Assembly: GCA_026129905.1 (NCBI GenBank)
Contig: JAHCHE010000035.1
Coordinates: forward strand, 1-64,000
From: Bryobacteraceae bacterium
Lineage (GTDB): Bacteria > Acidobacteriota > Terriglobia > Bryobacterales > Bryobacteraceae
Length of the DNA stretch: 64,000 bases
Direction of reading: 5' to 3'
Position numbers and translations under genes: made by a program. The notes beneath the pieces are model-generated. The model saw only the letters and a list, made by a program, of their open reading frames with translations, searched no databases and was not told the DNA's origin. How positions within the stretch are numbered: the stretch's first letter is position 1; every line of letters begins with the position of its first letter. Positions 49,446-57,463 of this stretch are shown one piece after another.

Positions 49446-51172
49446 CAGGGCGCCTGGTCTCCCCCCAGCCGCCACCAGCCGAACGAGCCGCTGCCGGACG
49501 CCGAGTCGTAGGAGCAGAACCCTCCGGTGATCGGTCCCGAGGCCGGTTCTTGCGGCAGCCGGAAGTTAACCTGGTAAATGCCCGTGAGACCGGGGGCCAA
49601 ACCCGCAAACAGCGTCTCGGCGTCCGTGGCGTAGGGTAGAAAGCGGCATCGAAATGAGCCTTCGATCGGCAACGCCATATCCGTTGGCGCGGGCGTCCCG
49701 GTCTGTACGGCGCCTCGCACACGGCCGAGTCCCGTTGCGTAGGCCACGAAGATCTCACCGGGTTTTGGGTCCGACGTCAGGAAGCCGCTGAAATCCGCGC
49801 GAACCGCCTTGAAACCCAGCGCGCTTGTCTCTCCCGGCGCGAGCGGCTCGAACCGCGGCGCCATTTCGCCCACGGCGACAAGCTGCTCCTGACGAAAAGG
49901 AGATGCCTCCGAGGACGCAAAGCGAAACACATACTGTCGCGGCGCGCTCAGTTCCCATGGCGCCTGCACCCCGACTTCTTCCGGGCCGGCGAAAAGCATG
50001 GGAAGCGGGATGTCGTCAAGGAACATGCGGCTCTCTCCTTCAGCGAAGTTCTCCGGAAAGGATCCTCTGAGTCGCGTCAGCGATCCCGGCGCAAATCGGG
50101 GTAGGTCCCGGACGTAGGGCGTGGCGGGAACGAGGGTTCGAGCGGACGTGCCCGCGTCGAGGTCAATCGCTACGATCCGGCCTTTTGTCGTGACGACAAA
50201 CGCGGTTCTCCCATCGCCGCTCAACGCGCCTTCAACCGTCCCTTCTCCGTCGCCCGGCTCAAGCGCCGCGTTCTCCCCCGTCCGCGTATTGGCGATGAAA
50301 GCCGGCCCATCAAACCATCGCTCGCCGGCGCGATACAGCAGCCGCGATCCGTTGTTGCTTATGCCAATCGGCCAGAGCGACGCCGCGGATCCGGCGCGCG
50401 AGAAGACGACGGTCTCGCGTCCCGAGACCAGATCCCGCGCCACAAGTTCCTGCCGGGGGTTTTCCGGGAAATCGGCGAGCGCGGCATAGATGAGTATCCG
50501 GGCGTCATCGCTGATCCCCCAGATCGTGAACGGCCCGGTTATGGAAAGCGGCGCAAACCGGCCCTGCCGCCACAAGCCCGGTCCCGACGATCGCTGGCCT
50601 ACAACCGTACCATCGGAGGCGACGGCAAGCCGGACGCCCGGCGGGGGAGGCGGGACGCTCGACCGCTCTCCTGTTTCGAGGTCGATCAGCGTCGCGTCGG
50701 GCGTTATGTTCGCCGGCGGCGGTCCGGCAGGCTGCGTGAGAAGAGCCCAACGGCGATTCCGGCTCATCAGGAGCGAGCCTTCTCCTATCACGCCTTCATG
50801 GCGGCCGCGGAGCGCGGCGATCGTGACGGGCGTCACGCAAGGATCTTGCGGCGCGCAGGCGCCCGGAAGGCTGAAACCCACCGTCTGGCCGTCTCCGGAA
50901 ACCTGTGGCGCGCGGGCGCCGTCTCCGCTGGCGAAGCTCGTCCCCGGCGCCAGGGCGCCCCGTTCGGCGAACAGCTCGATGCTGCCCGTCTCCGTGACGC
51001 GGTAGATCCGGAATTCGCCATGGTCCGGGCGCGCGCCCGCAAGCCGAAGCGTCGATGAGAAATATAGCTGATGGCCGTCGTCGGTGGAAGCGAGTTCAAC
51101 GTACTGACCCAACGCGGGAATAAAAAAGAAGACGGGAATAAATAGGATGAACGGAACCAAAAAGCGGCTCAT
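49445..51172 (-). CDS. Secreted beta-propeller protein with Solibacter-type C-terminal domain (575 aa)
   Basis: 575 residues with a signal peptide (LVPFILFIPVFFFIPALGQ). Residues 20-330 form propeller-like blades (TDDGHQLYFSSTLRLAGARP; GDGARAPQVSGDGQTVGFSL; AVASDGTVVGQRSSGPGLWR; SLWPIGISNNGSRLLYRAGE). The C-terminal ~220 residues look like the Solibacter uncharacterised C-terminal domain TIGR03437: DLPRFAPGSLTRLRGSFPEN, DDIPLPMLFAGPEEVGVQAP, PKPGEIFVAYATGLGRVRGA, APGLTGIYQVNFRLP. Its function is unknown; it is a hallmark of this bacterial group. TACAAT lies 7 nt before ATG. Confidence 0.82.
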   Translation of the reverse strand: MSRFLVPFILFIPVFFFIPALGQYVELASTDDGHQLYFSSTLRLAGARPDHGEFRIYRVTETGSIELFAERGALAPGTSFASGDGARAPQVSGDGQTVGFSLPGACAPQDPCVTPVTIAALRGRHEGVIGEGSLLMSRNRRWALLTQPAGPPPANITPDATLIDLETGERSSVPPPPPGVRLAVASDGTVVGQRSSGPGLWRQGRFAPLSITGPFTIWGISDDARILIYAALADFPENPRQELVARDLVSGRETVVFSRAGSAASLWPIGISNNGSRLLYRAGERWFDGPAFIANTRTGENAALEPGDGEGTVEGALSGDGRTAFVVTTKGRIVAIDLDAGTSARTLVPATPYVRDLPRFAPGSLTRLRGSFPENFAEGESRMFLDDIPLPMLFAGPEEVGVQAPWELSAPRQYVFRFASSEASPFRQEQLVAVGEMAPRFEPLAPGETSALGFKAVRADFSGFLTSDPKPGEIFVAYATGLGRVRGAVQTGTPAPTDMALPIEGSFRCRFLPYATDAETLFAGLAPGLTGIYQVNFRLPQEPASGPITGGFCSYDSASGSGSFGWWRLGGDQAP

Positions 51173-51179
51173 TGTTAGG

Positions 51180-51185
51180 ATTGTA
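51180..51185 (-). promoter_or_regulatory. Putative -10 hexamer TACAAT before the propeller gene
   Basis: TACAAT on the minus strand ends 7 nt before ATG 51172, without a ribosome binding site between them. Confidence 0.4.
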
Positions 51186-51368
51186 TCGTTCCGCCCCGCT
51201 CAGGAGCCCGCGAATCCCGGCCGCGCCGAGTGCATCCTTCCTGAATTCAGCCGATTGCGGCGCCCGCCGCGCCGCAACTCGCCGCCGGGTATACTGAGGA
51301 CAGGGATTCGGCGTTTCTTTGACTGCAGAAGCTTCGGGATCCGGAGAGGCGAGACGAAGGTCCACAAA

Positions 51369-53429
51369 ATGCTGAAAAGCGTGCATTGTCTGTTCTTGTG
51401 CGCCGTTATGTTTTTCACGGCGGTCGCTTCCGCGGCCGCGCAATCGCGGTCCGACCCGGCGAAAGAGGCGCCCTCCGGAAAAGCGGCGGCCTACTATCAC
51501 TTCGCGCTGGGTCACCTGTACGCCGAACTGGCCGGCGCCTACGGAAACAAAGGGGATCTGCTCGATAAGGCGATCGACAACTACCGCGAAGCGCTGCGGG
51601 TCGATCCGGAGGCGACGTTTCTCGCCGACGAACTGTCGGATCTCTACGTGCAAGCCGGCCGTTTGCGCGAAGCAGTCGAGGAGGCCAAGGCCGCCCTGGA
51701 CAGGAATCCCAACGATCTCAATTCGCGCCGCATCCTCGGCCGTATCTACACCCGCCTGTTGGGCGACCCGCGCCAGGGCAGCGTCAACGAGGAGATGGTG
51801 CAGCGCGCGATCGAGCAGTTCCAGAAGCTGAGCGAAGCCGCGCCCAACGATGTCGAGACGTGGCTGACGTTGGGCAGGCTTCACAAGCTCGCTCACAATT
51901 CCAACGAGTCCGAAGCGGCCTACAAGAAGGTATTGGAAATCGACGCCGACCATGAGGAAGCCCTGATCGGGCTCGCCATGGTCTACTCCGATCTCGGCGA
52001 TCAGCCCCGGTCGGCGGAAATGCTGCGCCGCGTGGTGGCCAAGCACCCCAGCGCCAGAACCCTTACCGCGCTCGGCCGCACCTACGAGCAGCAGAAAGAG
52101 TACGCGCAGGCCGCCGAGATCTTCAAGCAAGCCCTGGGCCTGTCGCCCGACAATTCCAGCCTGAAGTATTCGCTGGCGGAGAACCTGCTGCTGTCGGACC
52201 AGGTCGATGACGCGGTGAAGGTCTATCGGGAGCTGTCGCAGGAGGACCAGAAGGACTACCGTCCTCCGCTGCGCTTGTCGCAGGTGTACCGGACCCAGGG
52301 CAAGTTCGCCGATGCCCGCAAGGAACTCGAGAAGGCCCGCGAAGCCGCCCCGGACAACCTCGAAGTCCGCTATCACGAGGTGAACCTGCTCGAAAGTGAA
52401 GGCAAGGCCGATGAAGCCATCGGCGTCCTGAAGAATATCCTCGACTCGACCCGCAAAGACGCCTACAGTTCCGGCGAACGCTCCAACCGCGCGGTGTTTC
52501 TCGAGCGGCTGGGCCTGATGTACCGTTCCAACGATCAATTCGAGGAAGCGGTCGCGACTTTCCGTGAACTTCAGAATCTGGACGCGGAGTTCGAGCTGCG
52601 GGCGCTGGCCCAGGTGAGCGACACCCACCGCCAGGAGAAGGAGTTCCGAAAGGCCCTGGAAGTCATCGACGAAGCGTACAAGAAAGACCCGGATAACCGC
52701 ATGGTGGCGATGGTGCGCGCCACTGTGCTCGCCGACCTCGGCCGCTCCGACGAAGCGGTCGATGCCGTCCGCGCGCTCCTCAAGGACAACAAGGACCTTG
52801 AGAGTTACCTCACGCTCGCCCAGATTTACGAGAAAACCAAGCGTTTCCGTGACATGGGCGCCTCGCTGGAGCACGCGCTCCCGTTCGCCAAAACCGACGA
52901 GGACAAGGCGAACGTCCTGTTTATGAAGGGCGCAATGCACGAGCGGATGAAAAATTTCGACGAAGCCGAAGCCTCTTTCCGCGAGGTGCTGCGGTTGACG
53001 CCCGACAACACGTCGGCGATGAACTACCTCGGCTACATGTTCGCCGACCGGAACGTGCGCCTTGAGGAGGCGCTAAAGCTGATCACGAAGGCTCTCGAGA
53101 CGGAGCCTAACAACGGCGCCTACCTGGACAGCCTTGGCTGGGTCTACTACCGGCTGGGTCGGCTCGAAGAGGCCGAGGAGAACCTGAAGCGCGCGGCTCA
53201 AAAAGTCTCTCGCGATCCCGTGGTGCACGACCACCTCGGCGACGTCTACTTCCGCCAGGGCAAGCTCAAGGAAGCCATCGCCCACTGGCGCGTTTCGCTC
53301 AAGGAGTGGGAGTCCAGTTCCGCCGGCGAAAAGGACCCCAGCCAGGTGGCGAGTGTTCAGAAGAAACTCGAAAGCGCTGAAGTCCGGTTAGCGAAGGAGT
53401 CCGCGACCGAAGGCGCCAAGAACCCGTAG
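51369..53429 (+). CDS. Secreted multi-TPR protein (686 aa)
   Basis: 686 residues from ATG 51369, which follows a purine-rich GGAGAGG-like stretch. Signal peptide (VHCLFLCAVMFFTAVASAAA), then at least 14 TPR-like units, for example AIDNYREALRVDPEATFLAD, NSNESEAAYKKVLEIDADHE, YAQAAEIFKQALGLSPDNSS, DEAVDAVRALLKDNKDLESY, NFDEAEASFREVLRLTPDNT, and GWVYYRLGRLEEAEENLKRA. Such proteins assemble or dock envelope complexes. TATACT at 51290-51295 could be its -10, giving a leader of about 70 nt. Confidence 0.85.
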   Translation: MLKSVHCLFLCAVMFFTAVASAAAQSRSDPAKEAPSGKAAAYYHFALGHLYAELAGAYGNKGDLLDKAIDNYREALRVDPEATFLADELSDLYVQAGRLREAVEEAKAALDRNPNDLNSRRILGRIYTRLLGDPRQGSVNEEMVQRAIEQFQKLSEAAPNDVETWLTLGRLHKLAHNSNESEAAYKKVLEIDADHEEALIGLAMVYSDLGDQPRSAEMLRRVVAKHPSARTLTALGRTYEQQKEYAQAAEIFKQALGLSPDNSSLKYSLAENLLLSDQVDDAVKVYRELSQEDQKDYRPPLRLSQVYRTQGKFADARKELEKAREAAPDNLEVRYHEVNLLESEGKADEAIGVLKNILDSTRKDAYSSGERSNRAVFLERLGLMYRSNDQFEEAVATFRELQNLDAEFELRALAQVSDTHRQEKEFRKALEVIDEAYKKDPDNRMVAMVRATVLADLGRSDEAVDAVRALLKDNKDLESYLTLAQIYEKTKRFRDMGASLEHALPFAKTDEDKANVLFMKGAMHERMKNFDEAEASFREVLRLTPDNTSAMNYLGYMFADRNVRLEEALKLITKALETEPNNGAYLDSLGWVYYRLGRLEEAEENLKRAAQKVSRDPVVHDHLGDVYFRQGKLKEAIAHWRVSLKEWESSSAGEKDPSQVASVQKKLESAEVRLAKESATEGAKNP

Positions 53430-53505
53430 ACACTCAGACTCGCTGAATCCAACGAAGCCATCTCCGCCCCACAGGCCGCTGATCAAGGCCAAGGATGTTC
53501 TTTGG

Positions 53506-54372
53506 GTGCTGTATCTTTATCCGGTCCGGGCGCTGGCCAGGTGGCTCCCGCTCGGTTGGATCTACACCGTGGGACGGCTCGCCGAACCTGCTTTTCAATT
53601 CGTGATGCGCCGCGCCAGGCGCAAGGCTGCCGAACGCCTTGTCAAGTTGATCGACCTCCCTTCTGCCGAGGCCGCTCCCGTCGCGCGCCGATTTGTCTCG
53701 AACGCTCTCCGGCGAAGCCTCGACGACCTGACGCTGGAGCGTCTGGCCGCCGGCGGCAAGATACGCGCGGAGATTCACGGGCTGGATCATCTCCAACGCG
53801 CGCTCGATGCCGGTAAGGGCGCGCTCCTTGTCGGCGCTCATTTTTACGGCTACAGGCTGGCCAAGCGCTACCTGGCGGACATGGGATATCCGATGCTGGC
53901 CGTCCGGCACGCGGAACCGCCGGACGAGATGATGGGCCGGCTGGGCGCCCGTTACCTGAAGAAACGCTACATCGCCTTCCTCCACGACGTCATTGAGGAC
54001 GAGGTTATGCTGCAGGACCCGGAACTGGCGCTCAAGCTTTTCAAACGCCTGCGTTCCGGTGGGCTGGCTTACGTTCACCTCGACGCGATGTTCTCCAACG
54101 TCTGGATCGAGCTGCCGTTTCTCAGCAAACCGCGCCCCATCGCCACCGGAGCGTGGGAAATCGCGCGCCTGTCGGGCTGCGCCGTAGTCCCGCTCATTGG
54201 CCTTGGCGACGCGCGGTCGCTCACCATCTATTTCGAGCCGCCGCTGGAGCTGACGCCGGCGCCAACCCGCGAAGCGTTCGCCGCCGCCAACCTCCCCCGC
54301 GCCCTGCAAACCGTCGCTTCCTACGTCCGCCGATACCCGGACCAATGGGATTCCTGGGTCCGGCTGGGCTGA
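53506..54372 (+). CDS. LpxL/HtrB-like lysophospholipid/lipid acyltransferase (288 aa or slightly longer)
   Basis: Read from GTG 53506, but the frame remains open upstream to about 53431, so an unusual start such as CTG 53443 may be the real one (then about 309 residues). LYPVRALARWLPLGWIYTVG is a membrane-associated N-terminus; KGALLVGAHFYGYRLAKRYL carries the H-x4-x-type acyltransferase motif seen in LpxL/HtrB as G-H-x-G-NWE variants; LRSGGLAYVHLDAMFSNVWI, ELPFLSKPRPIATGAWEIAR and GCAVVPLIGLGDARSLTIYF follow that family. It acylates lipid A or another membrane lipid precursor. Confidence 0.75.
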   Translation: MLYLYPVRALARWLPLGWIYTVGRLAEPAFQFVMRRARRKAAERLVKLIDLPSAEAAPVARRFVSNALRRSLDDLTLERLAAGGKIRAEIHGLDHLQRALDAGKGALLVGAHFYGYRLAKRYLADMGYPMLAVRHAEPPDEMMGRLGARYLKKRYIAFLHDVIEDEVMLQDPELALKLFKRLRSGGLAYVHLDAMFSNVWIELPFLSKPRPIATGAWEIARLSGCAVVPLIGLGDARSLTIYFEPPLELTPAPTREAFAAANLPRALQTVASYVRRYPDQWDSWVRLG

Positions 54373-54420
54373 AGCGTCGGCGCCTGCAAGCCGGCATGCC
54401 GGCTTTGCGTCGCCACGGGC

Positions 54421-54484
54421 GTGGCGCACGGTCTCACCGCGCCGAGTCCACATTCGTGTGGACTCCTGTGCCGGCAGACCGATG
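54421..54484. repeat. 64-bp intergenic repeat, copy A
   Basis: 54 of 64 bases equal copy B at 57284-57347, in the same orientation. Core AGTCCACATTCGTGTGGACT is a near-perfect 8-bp-arm hairpin. It lies between two convergent genes, directly outside the vWA gene. Confidence 0.85.
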
Positions 54485-54494
54485 AGAACTCCGG

Positions 54495-56807
54495 CTACAA
54501 CGACAGCGCCTTGCCAACCTGTTTCCAGCCCGTACGCGCACTCAGCGCGAGCGCAAGCCACCGGCCCGACGGGACTCTTCCCGTCAACGCCGCTTCGAGC
54601 GCCCGCTCCAACAACAACTTCTCCTTGTCGGAAGAAACGGAGACGGATCGGAGGAATCCCACCAGCCGCGACATGTGCAGCCGGAACGCCCCGTCGGCAA
54701 CCGTGTGACCTTCGGCGGCAAAAGCCAGCACCGCCGCAATCGACCGCGCGATCCGGACGCCGAGGTTGTCTCCCGGCATTCCGCCATCCGGTTCCAGCAA
54801 AGCGGCCAGCTCGAGAACCGTTGGCTCAGCTTCGCGCATGAGGGCGCTCTCCGCCATCCGGCTGGCGGACCGTCCGAGCGCGAACCACCGTTTTCCCGAC
54901 CTTTTCTTCGCCGCCGAGGAGTAGTCCATCTGCAACGGCATGGCGGTGGAAGCCACTTGGCAAGCCATGCGACTCGTATCGCCGAAATACGCGTCGAACG
55001 CCGTATCCTGCGCCATGCCGACCGGGACGACGCGCGTCTCGGGCAGCTCGCCTGGACGGTCGCCCTGGCGCTTCACCACCGCCACCAGCGACATCTCGCG
55101 GCTCGCGAGCCCATACGTCGCGCTCAGTTCGGCCAATCGCGCGGCAACGCGGCTTTGCCGGCGCGCCGCCACCGGACCCGTCGCTTCTCCGGCCGGATAG
55201 CGGCTTTCCCAATCGGTGATCAGGCGGGATCCCCGCAACAGGCGGACGGTTTCTCCGGTTTCGGCGTCGCCTTCGGGCACATCGAGGCGCATAGCGCCGC
55301 CGTCCCAGGTCAGTGAGACGGCGCCGGACGAATCGCCGGTCTCCGCGGTTTGATCCGAGTCGCCAAATAGGAGAACGGGCGTTCCGGCGAACACCACCTC
55401 CGGAGGCTCGGGCTGCGCGTTGTCCGCTTTCAGGCCCGTGGCTACGGGCCGCCCCATTGACGCGAACAGGTCGACCGCCGCCAGATCCACCCGCTCCCGC
55501 GCGGTCACGAACCGGCCGATTCCACCGGTCTCGCGGGCCAGCAGCGCGAGAAAGCGGTCCTGGCTCGCGCTGCCGATGCCGAGACAGAACAGCCGGATGC
55601 CCGTAGCGCGAGCCTGGGCGAGGATCGCCTCCGTACCGAACACTTGCCCGTCGGTGATGATCAGGATATCGCCTCCGCCGCCCAGCGCCCGGGCGGCTTC
55701 CGTAACGCCGGCGGCGAGTTCCGTGCCGCCGCGCGCATCCACCCGCTTCAGGAATGCCCGGGCGGCCTCGCGCTGCTCGCGAGTGGCCGGCGCTACTCCG
55801 CCGCCCATCGCCTCCACGTTGTTGTCAAATGCCATCAGGCTGAACGAGTCCTTCTCGGATAGCGCCGCCAGGCAGGCTTCAATCGCCTTGCGCGCTTGCG
55901 CGATCGGCTCGCCTTGCATCGACCCGGAACGGTCCAGCAGGATCGCGGTCCGCCGGGGCTTTTCTTCGTTCCGGCCGAACATCGTGGACGGCACGATCAG
56001 CGCGAACGACCGCTTTCCGTCGCCCGACGGACCCGACAGCGCCTGAACCTGGGTCGCCTGGTACCGCGCGTCAACCACGAGATCGCGGTTGGGAACGTCC
56101 TTCGCGGGCGCGAGCGCCACCCGGGTGGAGCCCACTGCTCCCCCCATCACCTTCACGGAATGCGAGGGCGATCCGACCTCCTCCAGAGGCAGTCCGTGCA
56201 GCACGGAAAGCTCGAAGCCAACCTCGTGCAGCGATCCGGCGTCCTCTCGGAAAGGCGGCAGGATCACGTCTCCGAACTCGTCCGCGGGCAGTTCCATCTC
56301 GCCTTGCGCCCCGGCAACGGCGGCGCGCATCCGCGCGTGGTACGCCGGCGCCAGCGTGAATGGAAACCGGAAGCGGAATCCATCGTCGCGCATCTCCACG
56401 CCGGTCAGGATTTCGAGATAGACCTTTACCGTCTCCTTGGGCCGAACGTTGCCGACCGTCAGGTTCACCAGCCCGTCGCCATACTGGCGCGCAAGCGTCG
56501 AAAGGGATCCGTCCGCGACGCCTCGTTCGTAGGCGCGCACGGCCTCTTCCGTCGCTTTCAGCTCCGAGTGCGCTTCAAAGCCATCGCCGGTAATGCGAAA
56601 TCCGCGCAGCGCCGCGTCCCGCGGCAGCGGGAACGAATAAATGACCTCCAGCGGCCGCTCTTCGTCCGACCGGAAGACGTGCTGTACAACAAGGCGCGCG
56701 CCGGCCGCCATGACGCGCCCGGTTAGCCACAACCGCTGCATTGCCAGGCGCACGGACTCCCCCGTGGAGGCCGCGATCGGCTTAAAACTCGCTACTGCGC
56801 TGCTCAT
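54495..56807 (-). CDS. VIT and vWA domain protein (770 aa)
   Basis: 770 residues, no signal peptide. VIT domain at about 20-150 (RLVVQHVFRSDEERPLEVIY; SFPLPRDAALRGFRI; ETVKVYLEILTGVEM), then a vWA domain at about 285-450 with the MIDAS sequence LLDRSGSMQGEP (D-x-S-x-S), LMAFDN and GGGDILIITDGQVFG. C-terminal ~200 residues are helical with SATYGLASREMSLVAVVKRQ and a conserved-looking end. Bacterial VIT-vWA proteins resemble inter-alpha-trypsin inhibitor heavy chains; their role is unknown. It overlaps the merR gene stop by 4 bp (ATGA) and is therefore controlled by it. Confidence 0.88.
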   Translation of the reverse strand: MSSAVASFKPIAASTGESVRLAMQRLWLTGRVMAAGARLVVQHVFRSDEERPLEVIYSFPLPRDAALRGFRITGDGFEAHSELKATEEAVRAYERGVADGSLSTLARQYGDGLVNLTVGNVRPKETVKVYLEILTGVEMRDDGFRFRFPFTLAPAYHARMRAAVAGAQGEMELPADEFGDVILPPFREDAGSLHEVGFELSVLHGLPLEEVGSPSHSVKVMGGAVGSTRVALAPAKDVPNRDLVVDARYQATQVQALSGPSGDGKRSFALIVPSTMFGRNEEKPRRTAILLDRSGSMQGEPIAQARKAIEACLAALSEKDSFSLMAFDNNVEAMGGGVAPATREQREAARAFLKRVDARGGTELAAGVTEAARALGGGGDILIITDGQVFGTEAILAQARATGIRLFCLGIGSASQDRFLALLARETGGIGRFVTARERVDLAAVDLFASMGRPVATGLKADNAQPEPPEVVFAGTPVLLFGDSDQTAETGDSSGAVSLTWDGGAMRLDVPEGDAETGETVRLLRGSRLITDWESRYPAGEATGPVAARRQSRVAARLAELSATYGLASREMSLVAVVKRQGDRPGELPETRVVPVGMAQDTAFDAYFGDTSRMACQVASTAMPLQMDYSSAAKKRSGKRWFALGRSASRMAESALMREAEPTVLELAALLEPDGGMPGDNLGVRIARSIAAVLAFAAEGHTVADGAFRLHMSRLVGFLRSVSVSSDKEKLLLERALEAALTGRVPSGRWLALALSARTGWKQVGKALSL

Positions 56808-57211
56808 CGGATTTCCTCTTCCTTTCCTTGCTCATCGTCAACTGGCCGCAATCGCCGCGCCAGTTCATCCACCGCCGCACGAATCCGCTTTAGGCGCCAG
56901 GGGCTAGCGTCCGCTCGTACCCATACCGTGACGTCATCGGCGACCGCATGTTGCCACCATGCCGTTGCGGGCGCCGCCGCGGGCTTCTGCTGCCCTCCGT
57001 TCAGCGCCCCGGCGATCTCCGCCAGCGTCCGTCCTTCGGACTGAAGTGCCCGAATGCGATCCAACCGCTCCAGGTGCTCGACCGTATACGCTGCGTCCCG
57101 GCCTCCTTTTACCGGCCCGCGGAGCAGGCCGCGCGCTATGTAGTACCGGATCGTTCGCGCCGGCGCCCCCGACGCTTCCGCGAGTTCGGCCAGCGTCATG
57201 TGTTCCTTCAC
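56804..57211 (-). CDS. MerR-family regulator (135 aa), leaderless GTG start
   Basis: 135 residues from GTG 57211. Winged helix: TLAELAEASGAPARTIRYYI, then ARGLLRGPVKGGRDAAYTVE, then LERLDRIRALQSEGRTLAEI, the MerR signature. The C-terminal domain (VADDVTVWVRADASPWRLKR) is a small beta-rich sensing part of unknown specificity, and has no cysteines for metal. It begins immediately behind a full promoter and its stop overlaps the vWA gene start, so the pair is one transcription unit. Confidence 0.88.
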   Translation of the reverse strand: MKEHMTLAELAEASGAPARTIRYYIARGLLRGPVKGGRDAAYTVEHLERLDRIRALQSEGRTLAEIAGALNGGQQKPAAAPATAWWQHAVADDVTVWVRADASPWRLKRIRAAVDELARRLRPVDDEQGKEEEIR

Positions 57212-57217
57212 GTCTCA

Positions 57218-57246
57218 AGCATACGCCGAAAAAATGACACTGTCAA
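57218..57246 (-). promoter_or_regulatory. Sigma70-type promoter with overlapping dyad for merR
   Basis: On the minus strand TTGACA (57241-57246), exactly 17 bp, then TATGCT (57218-57223), then 6 nt and the GTG at 57211, giving a leaderless message. The dyad TGACA-C-TGTCA (57235-57245) overlaps the -35 and is a likely autoregulatory operator. This is the best promoter in the window. Confidence 0.8.
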
Positions 57247-57283
57247 GTACTGTCTTTAATGCGGCAGCGCCATCTATGCCGGC

Positions 57284-57347
57284 GTGGCGCGCGCTCTCAG
57301 CGAGCCGAGTCCACACTCGTGTGGACTTTTGTCCCGGCAAACGGATG
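57284..57347. repeat. 64-bp intergenic repeat, copy B
   Basis: Same orientation and 54/64 identity with copy A. Core AGTCCACACTCGTGTGGACT is a perfect hairpin (8-bp arms, 4-nt loop). Lies between the divergent merR and TonB-receptor genes. Confidence 0.85.
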
Positions 57348-57463
57348 GCGACAATAGCAACACCCGCGGCAGACGTCATACTTAGAATGGAAAGTCGAAA
57401 TCATGCTGGGCTCCGGCGCCGGTGTTGTCGGCCGCGCGCGAGGCCCCGATAGTCGGGTAGGCG

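Noticed and set aside
51096-52940. A 614-codon minus-strand frame under the TPR gene
   Set aside because: Antisense shadow of a clear TPR protein; no motif of its own.
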